A stretch of 64,000 bases of DNA from Phylloscopus collybita (Eukaryota > Chordata > Aves > Passeriformes > Phylloscopidae), in the NCBI GenBank assembly GCA_027886175.1, contig JAJNNQ010000002.1:10722001-10786000 (forward strand). The letters are read 5' to 3'. The notes under the pieces are model-generated. The model ran no database searches, had not been told where the DNA came from, and saw nothing but the letters and a program-made list of their open reading frames with translations. The stretch's first letter is position 1; each line of letters begins with the position of its first letter. The translations under genes were made by a program, and so were the position numbers. Positions 38,301-48,447 of this stretch are shown here, piece by piece.

Positions 38301-40454
38301 AATCAAACTTGACTTAGTCCACCAGTTTGCCTATTGCTGTTCAAATGATGGAATCCTCATGCAGTCAGATTTAAATCCTCGCCTATGCCTCAGCTCATAT
38401 GGTTAAAAACTCGGCTGCGCTTCACATTTAAACTCTTCTGCATACCTATAAAGGGTAGAGAATACATTTTCAGCTCCTTAAGGTGAGAGAAAGATTGCAA
38501 CTTAAAACAGAAAGTTGCAAATTTTTTTTTTCTATGTCATCAGGAAATGCAATCCAGGAATTCTTACAAAAAATATTCTGACAGGGCAGACAACACAGTT
38601 TTCAGATAGGAAAAGTAAGTGTTTATATTCTTAATACTGTTTCTCAAAAAAATCTTAGTTGAAACTTAAAACTTGTTCTCCCTTAAAAGCTTCTATCTTG
38701 AAGGACCTGGTACTTGGTTCTTTTACCCAAGCCTCGAGTGAGAAATACTACCTTTGATTCACTTATTAAAAATCTCTTATTTTTTTAAGATTTAAAATTA
38801 AAAGTAGTAAAATAATAGATTTTAAAGTAAAAGATAAAAAGTAAAAAAGTAAAAAAGTATCACTTTGTGAGTCTCATGGGAGGAAAGCCTTGAATGGAAA
38901 AATATCTCAAGGATACTATCTCAAAAATGTCTCATGATCATAAATTAGAATAATCTAATTGGATTTACCTCATTTTTATACCAGCTAAGGATGTGACCCT
39001 CTACATTTATCTGCAGAAATCTTCAGTCAGAAATTATTCTCATTTATAAAGTGTTTCAAAGCTTTTGAAGAGCTGTTGAATGGCAAATATAAGTGCTTCA
39101 GGCCACTTCTTTAACTTAGTGGAATATTTGTGCAATTAAAAATATAACATATTTTGGTGTGGCGTACATTTGAGTGTTGCTAGTTCTGTCTCTCTAAAGA
39201 AGAAAAAGCTTTGTTCAGTGGAAATGACCCAAAGCAGTAGGTGGATTAATTTATGTTTGGGTACATGAAGGAATTTTTATTTTACAAACAGAAACATATT
39301 CTTTTGATTAATGGACTTTCAGTCTTCAAAATGCCTTTGCTATATCCCTTTTTGGATGAAAAGCATATGTTCACCTTCTAATAAACTGTTACACTTCTGC
39401 TGGCACAACTTCTTACCACAGGTTTGCCACAGGAACCATGATTCACACTATCACGTATTCTTGACTATTTCAAATTATAGTTATTAAGCAATTCTGAAAA
39501 GGCAAATCTCTCAAAAAAATCAGCACATCCTGCAAGGCCCCAGCTGTTCTGCAAATATGTCAGGTATCTCATCCCTGTCACCCTCCTCACTACAAATGCA
39601 GATGTGCATTTGTATAGGGTTAGGTCCAGACCTATATTCTGCAACGATCTCTTTTGACCCATTCATTCTTTGAAAATGCTCTAATTCTTAATTCCTTTTA
39701 TGTTCTCTTTTTCCACTTCATAGTCTGACTTTTTACTACTGCTTAGCAGTTTGTGCTTTCACTTCTCTGACAGTGTTTCAGAGTGTTACTAACTCTCTTT
39801 CGTCATGAACTTCTCACCAACCCTTATTTCATTTCACACTTTCCCATTCACCACAACCACTGTGCACACAAATAACAGACCTGGGCCCTACTATGACATT
39901 AAACCAACATGCAACAGAGACAGATTTGGGTTTCCTTCATTGTTCTTCATTGGTCTTGCCAGTACTTTATGTACTGCAATTTTTTTGGCCACTTTTTTGG
40001 GAAAAAAAAAAGAAGTTAGTTAAGGGAAAAAAGTTAGAAACTCCTGTTGCAGAGGGCAGTAAGGTTCTTTTGGGGGTTTTTTTTGGCTTTTTAATTGGGT
40101 GTGTCTGTCGCTGGGGCTCACAGCTTAAAATAAATAAACCCCTGGGATGACTGTGCTGGCTAATTTGCAAGATAAGCCTTTTATGTTGGGATTTTGTCTG
40201 GACAAAGTGGACAGGCTGGAGAGCTAAACACACAGGCAAACCACTCACCGAGCCTCTTGCATCACACTCAGGCATAACTGATATGTTAATCACCAATGTT
40301 CAAACACCGTCGCCAGATATGATGCCAGAAATAACTTCTGACCCTGTTATTTCTGTTGACCTACCATATTTCTTCACTTCAGCCTCTTTTTTCTGACCCT
40401 CACTCACTTTTGGTTTTGAAATCAGTTTCATAAATGCTTTCCTGCCCCAGCTTT
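35295..40454. other. No gene recognised
   Basis: Unique AT-rich sequence with an A19 run. Frames of 60-112 codons on both strands show no domain. The A-rich part at 38780-38860 holds degenerate 'aaaaagta' repeats. Confidence 0.6.
37130..37148 (+). repeat. Poly(A) tract, 19 nt
   Basis: This is a run of 19 A with no recognisable retroposed sequence next to it. The upstream flank 'gctttgctcccagtgg' is not part of any family I know. Confidence 0.9.
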
Positions 40455-40860
40455 GCCCATGTGTGGAGCGTCCCCCGGCACAGCCCCGCATTTCCCTGGG
40501 AGCCCTGGGCCGCTGTGCCCGGCCGGCCTGTGCCTGGCCCGCGGTGCTGCGGGCACAGACTGAGTCACCGCTCCGGGCAGCTCCGGGCAATTACATCCCC
40601 TTCATTTGAGCTAATGCCGTCAAATGATACCGTGTCACAGGACTTACTGTAAGGCCAGGGGATTTCTCCTGCTGCCCGAGCTGCTCAGCCTCAGCTGTCA
40701 GCAGTGACGGCGCCGTGCGATCGCTGCCAGGCCTGGCTGCCAGGCCTGGCTGTGACACCCCGGCACTGCCAGCACCCCCTGCCCGCTGGGCACCGCCTCC
40801 CTCACCGACCCAGCCACAGCCTGCGGCTCTCGGGAGAACAGTGGGGACTCAAGGAGTGCA
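40455..40860. other. CpG-island-like patch
   Basis: In a CpG-poor window, this 400-bp stretch has more than 20 CpG dinucleotides in two clusters (about 40465-40590 and 40705-40840) and high GC. It contains a 13-bp tandem duplication (40724-40749), each copy carrying a 12-bp palindrome built on CCAGGCCTGG. It ends where the CR1 begins. On the minus strand a 96-codon frame crosses the first cluster and leads to a good splice donor (AAA|GTGAGT, intron side at 40407). An orphan CpG island, an unannotated minus-strand first exon, or a GC-rich repeat are all possible. I see no TATA box, and I do not recognise the encoded peptide. Confidence 0.6.
40724..40752 (+). repeat. 13-bp tandem duplication of a palindrome
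   Basis: The unit ctgccaggcctgg occurs twice with the start of a third. Each unit, with its neighbouring C, contains the 12-bp perfect palindrome gccaggcctggc. It lies within the CpG-rich patch. Confidence 0.85.
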
Positions 40861-40890
40861 AATATAATAATTATGTGATCCCCTTGAGAC

Positions 40891-41313
40891 AGTGGAGTGT
40901 GCCCAGAGAAGGGCAGCGAAGCGGGGGAAGAGTCTGGGGCACACCACCCTCTCCTGAGGAGCTGGGGAAAAGGAGCCTCAGGGCAGAGCTCCTTGCTCTC
41001 TGTCACTGCCTGGAAGGCGGCTACAGACACCTGGGGATTGGCCTCTTCTCCCAAGGACAAGGGGAAATGGCCTCAAGTTGCACCCGGGGAGGTTTAGATT
41101 GGAAATTAGGAAAAATATCTCCCCCGAGAGTATTGTTGAGCGCTGGAACTGGTTTCCCAGGGAAGTGGTGGATTCACTATGCCTGGAGGTGTTTAAAAGA
41201 CCTGTAGATGAGTCCCTCAGGGACATGGTTTAGTGGTGGGCTTGGCAGTGCTGCATTGACGTTTAGACTCAAAGATCTGAAAGGTCCTTTCCAACCTATA
41301 CGATTCTATGATT
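40891..41313 (+). mobile_element. CR1 LINE, 3' fragment with intact tail
   Basis: This is a 5'-truncated CR1. Diagnostic blocks in order are 'gtgcccagagaagggcagcg', 'aggagctgggg', 'ggcctcttctcccaagg', 'ggaaatggcctcaagttgc', 'ggggaggtttagattgga', 'aggaaaaatatctccccc', 'agggaagtggtgg', 'ctggaggtgtttaaaaga', 'gacatggtttagtggtgg', 'ttggcagtgctg', then 'ggtcctttccaacctata' and the tail 'cgattctatgatt'. The conserved 'tttagcctggagaagagg' segment expected near 40970 is missing, so the copy appears to carry a small internal deletion. The frame is broken and no protein is made. It abuts a CpG-rich patch on its 5' side and an A/T-rich run on its 3' side. It looks younger and better preserved than the copies at 43.3 and 45.1 kb. 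Confidence 0.96.
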
Positions 41314-41790
41314 TTTTTATTTTTTTTAAAATTTTTTTTCCCCCCTGAACTTCACTTTGGTACCCAAGGGTATCACGTGTTTGATTCTCCACTGCCTTTC
41401 CCACGTGCAATTCCTTGGCTTTCTGTGGAATTAGTCCCATTTGACACTGGGATAAATGACAGTAGCATTTACTCCTGTCTTGTAATAAAGCATTGCATTT
41501 AAATGGGCACGTTTTACTTGGATTGCAAAGTACTTTGCTGATGTAAATTAAGTAAACCTCCTGTCAGCCCTTGGAGATAAACACAGAACATTATATCCTT
41601 TTTAGAGGTAGATAATCTGAGGCACAAAGGACTTGAGACAAGAAGCTTGGCTGCCTAAAATTAAACACCTCAGCCCAAATGAATAGATTGCAAATCCATT
41701 TCTCATGTTAGAAAACAGCTCTTCTCCTCCAACAATGTCAAGAAAACAGCAGCGTGTGAAGTCTTTGAACCACACTTCACAGCCATGCAT

Positions 41791-41815
41791 AGTAAAATCT
41801 TGGCAGATATTTAGA
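41791..41815 (+). repeat. 25-bp dispersed repeat, copy 1
   Basis: 'agtaaaatcttggcagatat' plus 'ttaga' recurs 1080 bp downstream at 42871-42895 with a single A to G difference. Flanks are not similar. A 24/25 match is not expected by chance in a window this size, so it reflects a shared short repeat or a local templated insertion. Confidence 0.8.
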
Positions 41816-42559
41816 CACTGAGTTCCCAAAATTAAGCCTAAGAAAAAAAAAATTGCTGAGATTATTTTAAAGAGAAAATGTGACCATTAATCAAATTAAT
41901 TGTTTTAGATTGTAAAAAAAACAGTCCTTAATCAAAAATTGCCTTCAACATAAGAAAAAAAAATCTGTTTTCTTTTGAAAAGAGATTAATTTATCCCTTG
42001 AATGTTACAATAGAGAAATTATGAGAGCAGAACGATTTTGAAGGTACGCTCTGAAGTATAGTCTAGAGACATACTTCAGATACCTTTTAGATAAGCATGA
42101 ACCCCAGGAAAGCTTGTCTTGTGCATGTTCCAGAAAAAGGGACTGGGATTCTGCTGGGGCTTTCCAGTCATTTCACAAAATTCTTCTGTCATTCATCTGC
42201 ACCCAAATGATGAGAAGTGAGAGTCCTTTACTAACAGAGAGCTAGTGGTGTGTGGGATAATCGTGGCTCAGGGCAGGTCCTGTGCAAGGTCTTAGAAATC
42301 CTCTCTAAATCCTAGAAGAGGGGATCTTCTGAAGGAGACAAGGAGGGAGAAGTGCCAGTGGTGGTTGGGCTGAAAGTTGACAGGCTGTTCTGGAATAACC
42401 TTTCTCTCAGAGAGTCAGAGCCCAGGGGGACTGACTTTTTGCCCCCGCAGATGCTGCACTTTCTTTGGAAGTCAAGTGGTGACTCCTACCAGCTCTTCAA
42501 ACCACTGACTTGTAGAGGATTTTTAATTTACTGAAACAAGCTTAATTCAATCAGGGTTG

Positions 42560-42598
42560 GTTTTTTTTTTTGTTTGTTTGTTTGTTTGTTTGGTTTTT
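42560..42598 (+). repeat. T run plus (TTTG)n microsatellite
   Basis: About ten T residues are followed by five TTTG units and 'gtttggttttt'. This is simple sequence. Confidence 0.9.
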
Positions 42599-42870
42599 CC
42601 CCTAGGTACCAGGAGCTGGTGTATTCCCTTTATAGTAGAACTGACAGTAAAATGCATCAGTGGTGAGAAAAGTAGCCCTTCTTCCTGTTTTATTTCTGTT
42701 TTCAAACCTTTGCTATAAAATAACATTTAGTTTTAAACCTTGTTCAGATATCACATATGATTCATGTTTGGTGAGTCCAAACATAAAAAGTGTAGCTTTA
42801 CCAGGTAAGATTTTCTTATTCAATTCCTTTAAGTGACTTCATACTGCACTGACATCCTTGTAATATAAAG

Positions 42871-42895
42871 AGTAAAATCTTGGCGGATATTTAGA
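42871..42895 (+). repeat. 25-bp dispersed repeat, copy 2
   Basis: Second copy of the 25-mer found at 41791-41815, differing at one base (cgg for cag). It is in the same orientation, offset by exactly 1080 bp. Confidence 0.8.
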
Positions 42896-43337
42896 GGTCT
42901 GTTTTTTCAATGTAAAACACCTGTACAAAAGTTCAAAACAATGCAACATTGATTTAGCTGATACACAGGGACCATTTACACACAACTAGTTTCAGAAGTG
43001 GGTATTAGATCTTCAAAATTTAAGATGCGTGCAGATTATTACTTTCCCTTCTTGGCTACAAATTGCCTTTGTGCCAGTAGGCACAGGGGCACAGCAGTGC
43101 TGCTGCAGACATCACTCTGCAAGGGTGGATAACCAAAGGAGGAGAAGTTCCAGTCTCACACCAACAAAATTTGTTTTTCATGGAGAGGCATTTATAGGAG
43201 AATGCAAAACACACATCTGTTGAAGCATTTCACTAAGAGCCAGAATATTTATTACACTTTTCTGAATGGGATGACCCAACTGACATGCTGATTTGTTTAG
43301 CATCTGCTATGACAGTGAAGAAAGGAACCCTCATTGA

Positions 43338-43550
43338 GCCACAGAAATCATGGAATAGAAACATGGGTGGGAGGGGATCTCTGAATCACTCCGGTCTCCT
43401 GCTTGGGGCAGGCATGTCACCAACACTAAATCACATTTGCTTTGTCTACCCTAAATCGTTAAAATGTGCTTGGATGGAGACTCCACAGCCCCCTAGACTG
43501 CCTTTTCTAACATTTCTTCATCCATCCAGTGAAAGAAAATTCTCTTTCAC
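43338..43550 (-). mobile_element. CR1 LINE, antisense relic
   Basis: Read on the + strand this is the reverse complement of a CR1 3' end: 'cacagaaatcatggaata' corresponds to the tail, followed by 'ggaggggatctctgaatca', 'tcctgcttggggcaggca' and 'ggatggagactccacagcc'. These are the usual antisense CR1 landmarks ('...aatcatagaatgg...', '...ctgctcaagcagg...', '...ggagactccacaacc...'). Divergence is high, with many substitutions and small gaps, so it is an older insertion than the copy at 40.9 kb. The boundary near 43550 is approximate. There is no coding capacity. Confidence 0.85.
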
Positions 43551-43903
43551 CAAATGAAATCTTCTAAAATGCAGTTTGTGGCTGCTGCATTTTCTGTTAC
43601 AGCTGAGAATAGTTTGTGCCTCTCATCGTTGCAGCTACTCTTCAAGCAGCTGTCAGAAGTCCTGTGGTAAAAAAGTACATGTTACCATACTTACTGATAG
43701 TTTTGTAAACTTACATTTTAAAATATACCAGCCCAGGCTCAGGCTTCATTCATATGAGCCATTCTGCATCTCCCAGCTGGGATTTGTCCTACAGAGGTGA
43801 GGTGCTCCCATTATGAAAACAGTCCTGCAATCCCCATCCAGAATCAGTGATAAGACTTCAGGTTACCAGACCCAGCTTCTGGAGGTGCCTGACTCCAGAA
43901 GGC

Positions 43904-43955
43904 AGGTTACTGAGGTTACTGAGTTAAGTAACACTGCTGGTGTTACTTAACTCAG
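43904..43955. repeat. 9-bp tandem repeat joined to a 16-bp-arm hairpin
   Basis: aggttactg occurs twice in tandem (43904-43921). It runs into a perfect inverted repeat with 16-bp arms, ctgagttaagtaacac (43919-43934) and its complement (43940-43955), around the 5-nt loop tgctg. The hairpin stem is uninterrupted. It is too short for a typical pre-miRNA, and no protein context is visible. It may be a recent fold-back duplication. Confidence 0.95.
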
Positions 43956-44377
43956 CAGCTGGGGACAGCTGTCTGAAAGTAGTTAGGAGTGGTTGCTTCA
44001 CAAGTTCTGTACTGTGTCCCCCATGCCACATAAGATTTTTTTTCTGTGTAGAAAAGGAAGGTAGAACTTATTCTGCCAAAAGTGTTAAAATAGCAAAAAC
44101 CAACCTGAATGTCTCCTTATTACTTCAAGAAAAAAAAAAAATACATACATTTCTCCCTTCCTATTTCTTAGTATTTTTATGTTCCTTAAAACTTACATCA
44201 GGTTTCATTTTGTTCTAAAATGAGAATAAGATCATCAGAAACTAATTAGATCTGGTTCTAGTGTAAAACCACAGTGGAAACCTTTCTGAAATGTCAAAGC
44301 TGCTGTAGTTATTACTTGTCCTGGGCTCTAAGGGAGCCAGAGTAGTTTCCAGGCTTTGTGTGGTTTCTTTTCTTATC

Positions 44378-44452
44378 ATTTTTTTCTGGGTTTTTGTTTT
44401 GTTTTTTTATTGTTGGGTGGTTGGTTGGTTAGTTATTGGTTGTTGTTGCCTA
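44378..44452 (+). repeat. T/G-rich low-complexity block
   Basis: T-rich sequence contains 'gggtggttggttggttagtt' and TTG words with almost no C. The hydrophobic frame of about 100 codons over it is a composition artefact. Confidence 0.85.
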
Positions 44453-45139
44453 GTTGACACAATAATAGTAAAATACAATGGCAAATACTGTTGTGTATCA
44501 CCAAATCACACATACCACTCTCATTTTTGGGTTTGTTTTTTTTTTTTCATTCCCCTAACTTTTACTGTAATTATGACTGTAAGAGAAGGAAGCTTCTGTA
44601 AAAGCTTCTATGTAAAAAAACAACTAATGATCACATCTGTCTTTTTATTTCACTCCAAGATATAGAATGTATAGCTATGTGTCCAGACTATCACTGTTAG
44701 ATGTGATTCTAGATTAATATTTCTGTGGTCTCTCCAGTTAGTTCACGTTACTTAGTTAAGGGTTTTTCCCTCTGTCTGGAAAATGATGACTTGGGAAAAA
44801 AAAGCAGCTTCTGGGAATTGACTTGTTTTGATACATTTTTTTTTCTTTTTTGAAGTTTTATTGCTTTTCTCATAGCAATGAAATTTTGGTCAAAATTGGA
44901 GTGGAAGGATGAGAAATGTCTTGTTACGCTAATAGTGAGGTATAAATTAAGTCCTCTCTAGTTCTCAGCAGGAGCCTGAGCTGTGTCTTGGGTCAGGATC
45001 ATAACCACCAGGCACTAGAGAGGAGAGATAGTCATGTCTCTGTCCTAGAATTTCTACCCAGGCATTGAAGTGGTGATTGGAAGCTAGACTGCATCCCGAA
45101 GAAGTGCTCTAACCACTTACCAGCAGATTCCTGAAGCCT

Positions 45140-45290
45140 CAGGATTTGAAAAGACCTCAGGAAATGATCTGGTTCTGCCTTCTCCCTTTAGATAGCCAAG
45201 CTCTGTGAAGCTGTTTCTCATAGATGTTATTCTAATCTGTTATTAAAAGCATTCACTATGGAGAGTCCACACATCTGGGAGTTTCTGTTT
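45140..45290 (-). mobile_element. Ancient CR1-like LINE relic, antisense
   Basis: The + strand reads 'aaaagacctcaggaaatgat', then 'gctgtttctcatagatg', 'attctaatctgttattaa' and 'tatggagagtccacacatct'. This resembles the antisense of older amniote CR1/L3-type elements, which carry '...agcctgttcttaaaaacctcc...gatggagattccacaacct...'. Similarity is patchy, as expected of an old copy. It could be another CR1-clade family. A RepeatMasker search with an avian or reptile library would settle the subfamily. Confidence 0.6.
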
Positions 45291-46424
45291 AAAGCTTTAA
45301 AAATGTTTAGACTAGAATTAGTATAATTTTTTTATAATTTGGTGGTCTTTTCATTTTTCTTGGAGGTAAGAACCAATATCCCCACCTGCTAGATGGGAAA
45401 TTGAATTACAGATAACTCTGAGCTGATTATGATGATGCAGAAAACTCCATCTTCCCATAAACCAGCTATTCTACACAGTAGATATACACTTTAATTCTAT
45501 CTTGATGAACATAGTGTTAGCATTTTCTCTTTAATTAACCTCTAATGTAGCAATTTACCTCAAAGACAATAGTGCATTGTTTCCTGTGCATGCCCTACAC
45601 AAGGTTCTCTCCATACGTGACACCTGTTTTTCAAAGTAAACCAAATGGTTGCTTGCTCATTTACTGTGGTTTATTATAAAATCTTGCAAAAGGTTTATCA
45701 CAAAACAAGAAAGAATTAGCAAATAGTAGAAGGGATTTAGAGTTTAAACAAAAAATAAAGGATCGAAAAGGTCTGCAGATGTTCATCTCATTATTTGAAT
45801 TTGCATTTGATTTCAAGAGGAAAAAAGCAAGACAGGTTGTAAATTGAGGTAAATTTCACTGTCAGGAGTTTTAAGGATTTTATTGCAAATCTTACAATAT
45901 AAAGTATTTGCTTTGAGCTCAAACTCTCTGAACGCATGCAATTCTTGGGTTTTGTTATCAAAAAAACAAACCAAAAAATCCACAGCAAACCACAACAAAC
46001 GCGAGTGTCTAGTGAAGAATTGTGCTGTAAGTTGAGAAATTATGTACTTAAACTTTCTAGGACCATGAAAATAATTAGAATATATGTTTGGCATGAAAAA
46101 AATAAGCTAATTGCTACCTCATATTTGTTCAGAGGGACTATGTGAAACAGTGTACACATCAGCGGTAGATTTGCCCCCAGGCCTATAATAAGGAGGAATT
46201 TACAAGACCTGCAAAAGCCAAAGAGTAAATTAACTTTAAGAGTGAAGTCTTTTTGCCACTATACCAACTGGTATTAGCAATATGAGCAAATTAGCGGTTG
46301 GCATTCTAGACTGCCTTCCATTTGAATGGTTTTCTGGGATAAATAGGCTGGCACCTGTACTAGCAAAGTCTTGCTGTTTAGATAAAGCCAAAAACTTTGA
46401 AACATATTTTTCATTTTGTTTACA

Positions 46425-46481
46425 TGAAATTAGGCTTGAAATTGATTGAATCAATTGATTAGTGAAATTAGGCTTGAAATT
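46425..46481 (+). repeat. 19-bp direct repeat around an inverted repeat
   Basis: The 19-mer tgaaattaggcttgaaatt occurs at 46425-46443 and 46463-46481 (period 38). The intervening DNA contains the inverted repeat aattgatt-g-aatcaatt (46440-46456). A partial second copy of the intervening unit follows, so a diverged 38-bp tandem duplication is the simplest explanation. Confidence 0.9.
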
Positions 46482-48403
46482 TTACATTCATTAATTGATA
46501 TTTCTCTCATTTTCTCTTCATGTCTCTCCTAAGGAGAGTTAACACACTTGCCATAGGAGCTTCCTGAGCAGCAAATTCATTGCCTCTCACCATACTCTCA
46601 CATCAAAAAATTACTTCTGTTAACACGTCAGATTTCCCTGTAAATAATTTTTTTTTTCTTTTCCCTACCCACTTCTCCTAATGGAAGGTTGTTCCTGGGC
46701 TTGCATGTAGTGACTGTTTGAAAATTTAATTTCCAGACTGTGTTGTTTCCTAGTTGTTTGCTTTTGTGTGGTAGCTGTCTTCTATCTTCATTTTGTATTA
46801 CTACTTATCCTGACAATATACATTTCTATCTATCTATACTGCAGTGCTAAGACTGATTGGTGTTCTTGTATCTGACTTTGTAAAAAGAATGAGGTAATTT
46901 TGATTATTACGGTTTTTACTCAGTAAAGGGCAAGTTTCCGTGACTTCCGCATAGTCCTTGATTGCTAGGAACTTCTTACTTGATTGCCTCAATTATTCTA
47001 TTTTAAACCTCTTTCTCTAACCTGCAAGTACATGGAAGAATGAGGTGGTTTCTGTAATCATATATTACTACCTGTTTGAGTTGTGTGGTTTTTGGGCTGT
47101 GATACCTCCAAGGTGAATGTCTTTAGCTGAATGCAGGAAATTAGTTATCTTTAGTTATCAAGCTCACAGCAGAACACAGTAGGAACATAAGTCTTCTATC
47201 CAGATGAATTTGCACTTTTTCACAATAAAATACAACCAGGATTTTCAGCTTCCTCATCTGGAGTGTAATCCTTTCTTTCTCTTTTATGTAAATTCGATGA
47301 AAAGAAAAAGCACCAAACAAATTAATAATGAATCAGATCTTGCAATTAATTTCTAGAAAAACTCCAACACAAATATTTTATAGCCCCAGCTATGATACCT
47401 ATTTGTTTATCCTGAATTCTGCTTTATATAGAGACCTGCTATTTTTTCTTCCATCTACTCATGTCTTTTCTCCTCCTGGGGAACACCTTTGGTAGGTTTA
47501 TTATTAGGTTAATTATTCAAAAACCTCTTAAAGGTTTAACTGCTGAATTGCCTTCTTGATAATACTACTATGATTTCCTAATATATTGTATTTTAATTTG
47601 AAACAGAGTCAAACAAACATTTTCAGGCCTACCATAAACCACACAGACCACAGCAAGGAGTCTTTGTCACCAAACAGGAAGTGAAAGAGTATTTTTTAAA
47701 ATATCTATTTCATAATGAACTGGAACAGGTATTTTTGCACAGAAAAAAATAGCAATTATTTTTACTGTTGCTAGGACTTTAGGAGTATGAGAAATACAAA
47801 TATTTATTCTTTTTGTCTCCTTTATCAATTATTTAGATATATATGGAAAACTATTCTTATAGTCTGGCCCCATTTAACTGTTAAGGACAAGTGGATGCAG
47901 GCAAGAATAATTTTGTTCTGACTTCTGTACATATGAGTATTTATGACAATTGTGACTGAGCAGGCTGTGACTGCTCAAAGAGTTGCTATTTAGAAGCTAA
48001 AACATGCCAGCTGGTTGTGTGAAGTGCTCCAAACCTCTTGCAATCAATGACTAAAATAGTGCTTCAAGCAGAGAGAGCTGTGCTGGGGCAGCAGCACAGA
48101 CTCAGCCCCTGGGCTCAGCAGGGAAGGGAAGCTCCTTAAGCTCTGTCCTTTGGCCATGTCCATTGTGAGTGAATAGATGAAAGCAGGTATGGTCTGGTGA
48201 AAAATGAGTTATCTTTAAAATCACAGATGTGACAATGCACTATGAAATTGTCTGTTCTGGGATTTAGTATCAGAAGTTATCAGAAAAATCCCCTCTCCCC
48301 CCTTTTTCCATCCACAAACCTACACATAAATAAGTGATTGTTCATGAAAATGCCTTGGTTGTTTTGCCTGTTTCTGTTATATTTGTTTTGTGGGTTTTTC
48401 TTT

Positions 48404-48405
<2 letters not shown>

Positions 48406-48447
<42 letters not shown>
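48406..48447 (+). repeat. Poly(T) tract, 42 nt
   Basis: Forty-two consecutive T residues are preceded by other T/G-rich sequence ('tgttttgtgggtttttcttt'). The lysine-rich frame on the opposite strand is an artefact of this run. Confidence 0.97.

Larger units (their letters stand above)
41314..43337. other. No gene recognised
   Basis: Unique sequence with the 25-bp repeat pair and a (TTTG)n block. A CAG|GTAAGA donor word at 42802-42810 follows an open 57-nt interval (42748-42804), but the acceptor is ordinary and no further exon is seen. Confidence 0.6.
43956..48405. other. No gene recognised outside the CR1 relic
   Basis: Unique AT-rich sequence with a T/G block (44378), the old CR1 relic (45140) and the 19-bp direct repeat (46425). 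Frames are short and unremarkable. Confidence 0.6.

Noticed and set aside
40704..41207. 167-codon + strand frame
   Set aside because: It starts in the CpG patch and runs out of register through a broken CR1 fragment, so it is not a gene or an intact transposon ORF.
42748..42804. Open 57-nt interval ending at CAG|GTAAGA
   Set aside because: Ordinary acceptor, only one open frame, no companion exon. Likely chance.
43904..43955. Hairpin as a microRNA precursor
   Set aside because: The stem is 16 bp with a 5-nt loop. Pre-miRNA stems are about 30 bp with imperfect pairing, and the flanks do not extend the pairing.
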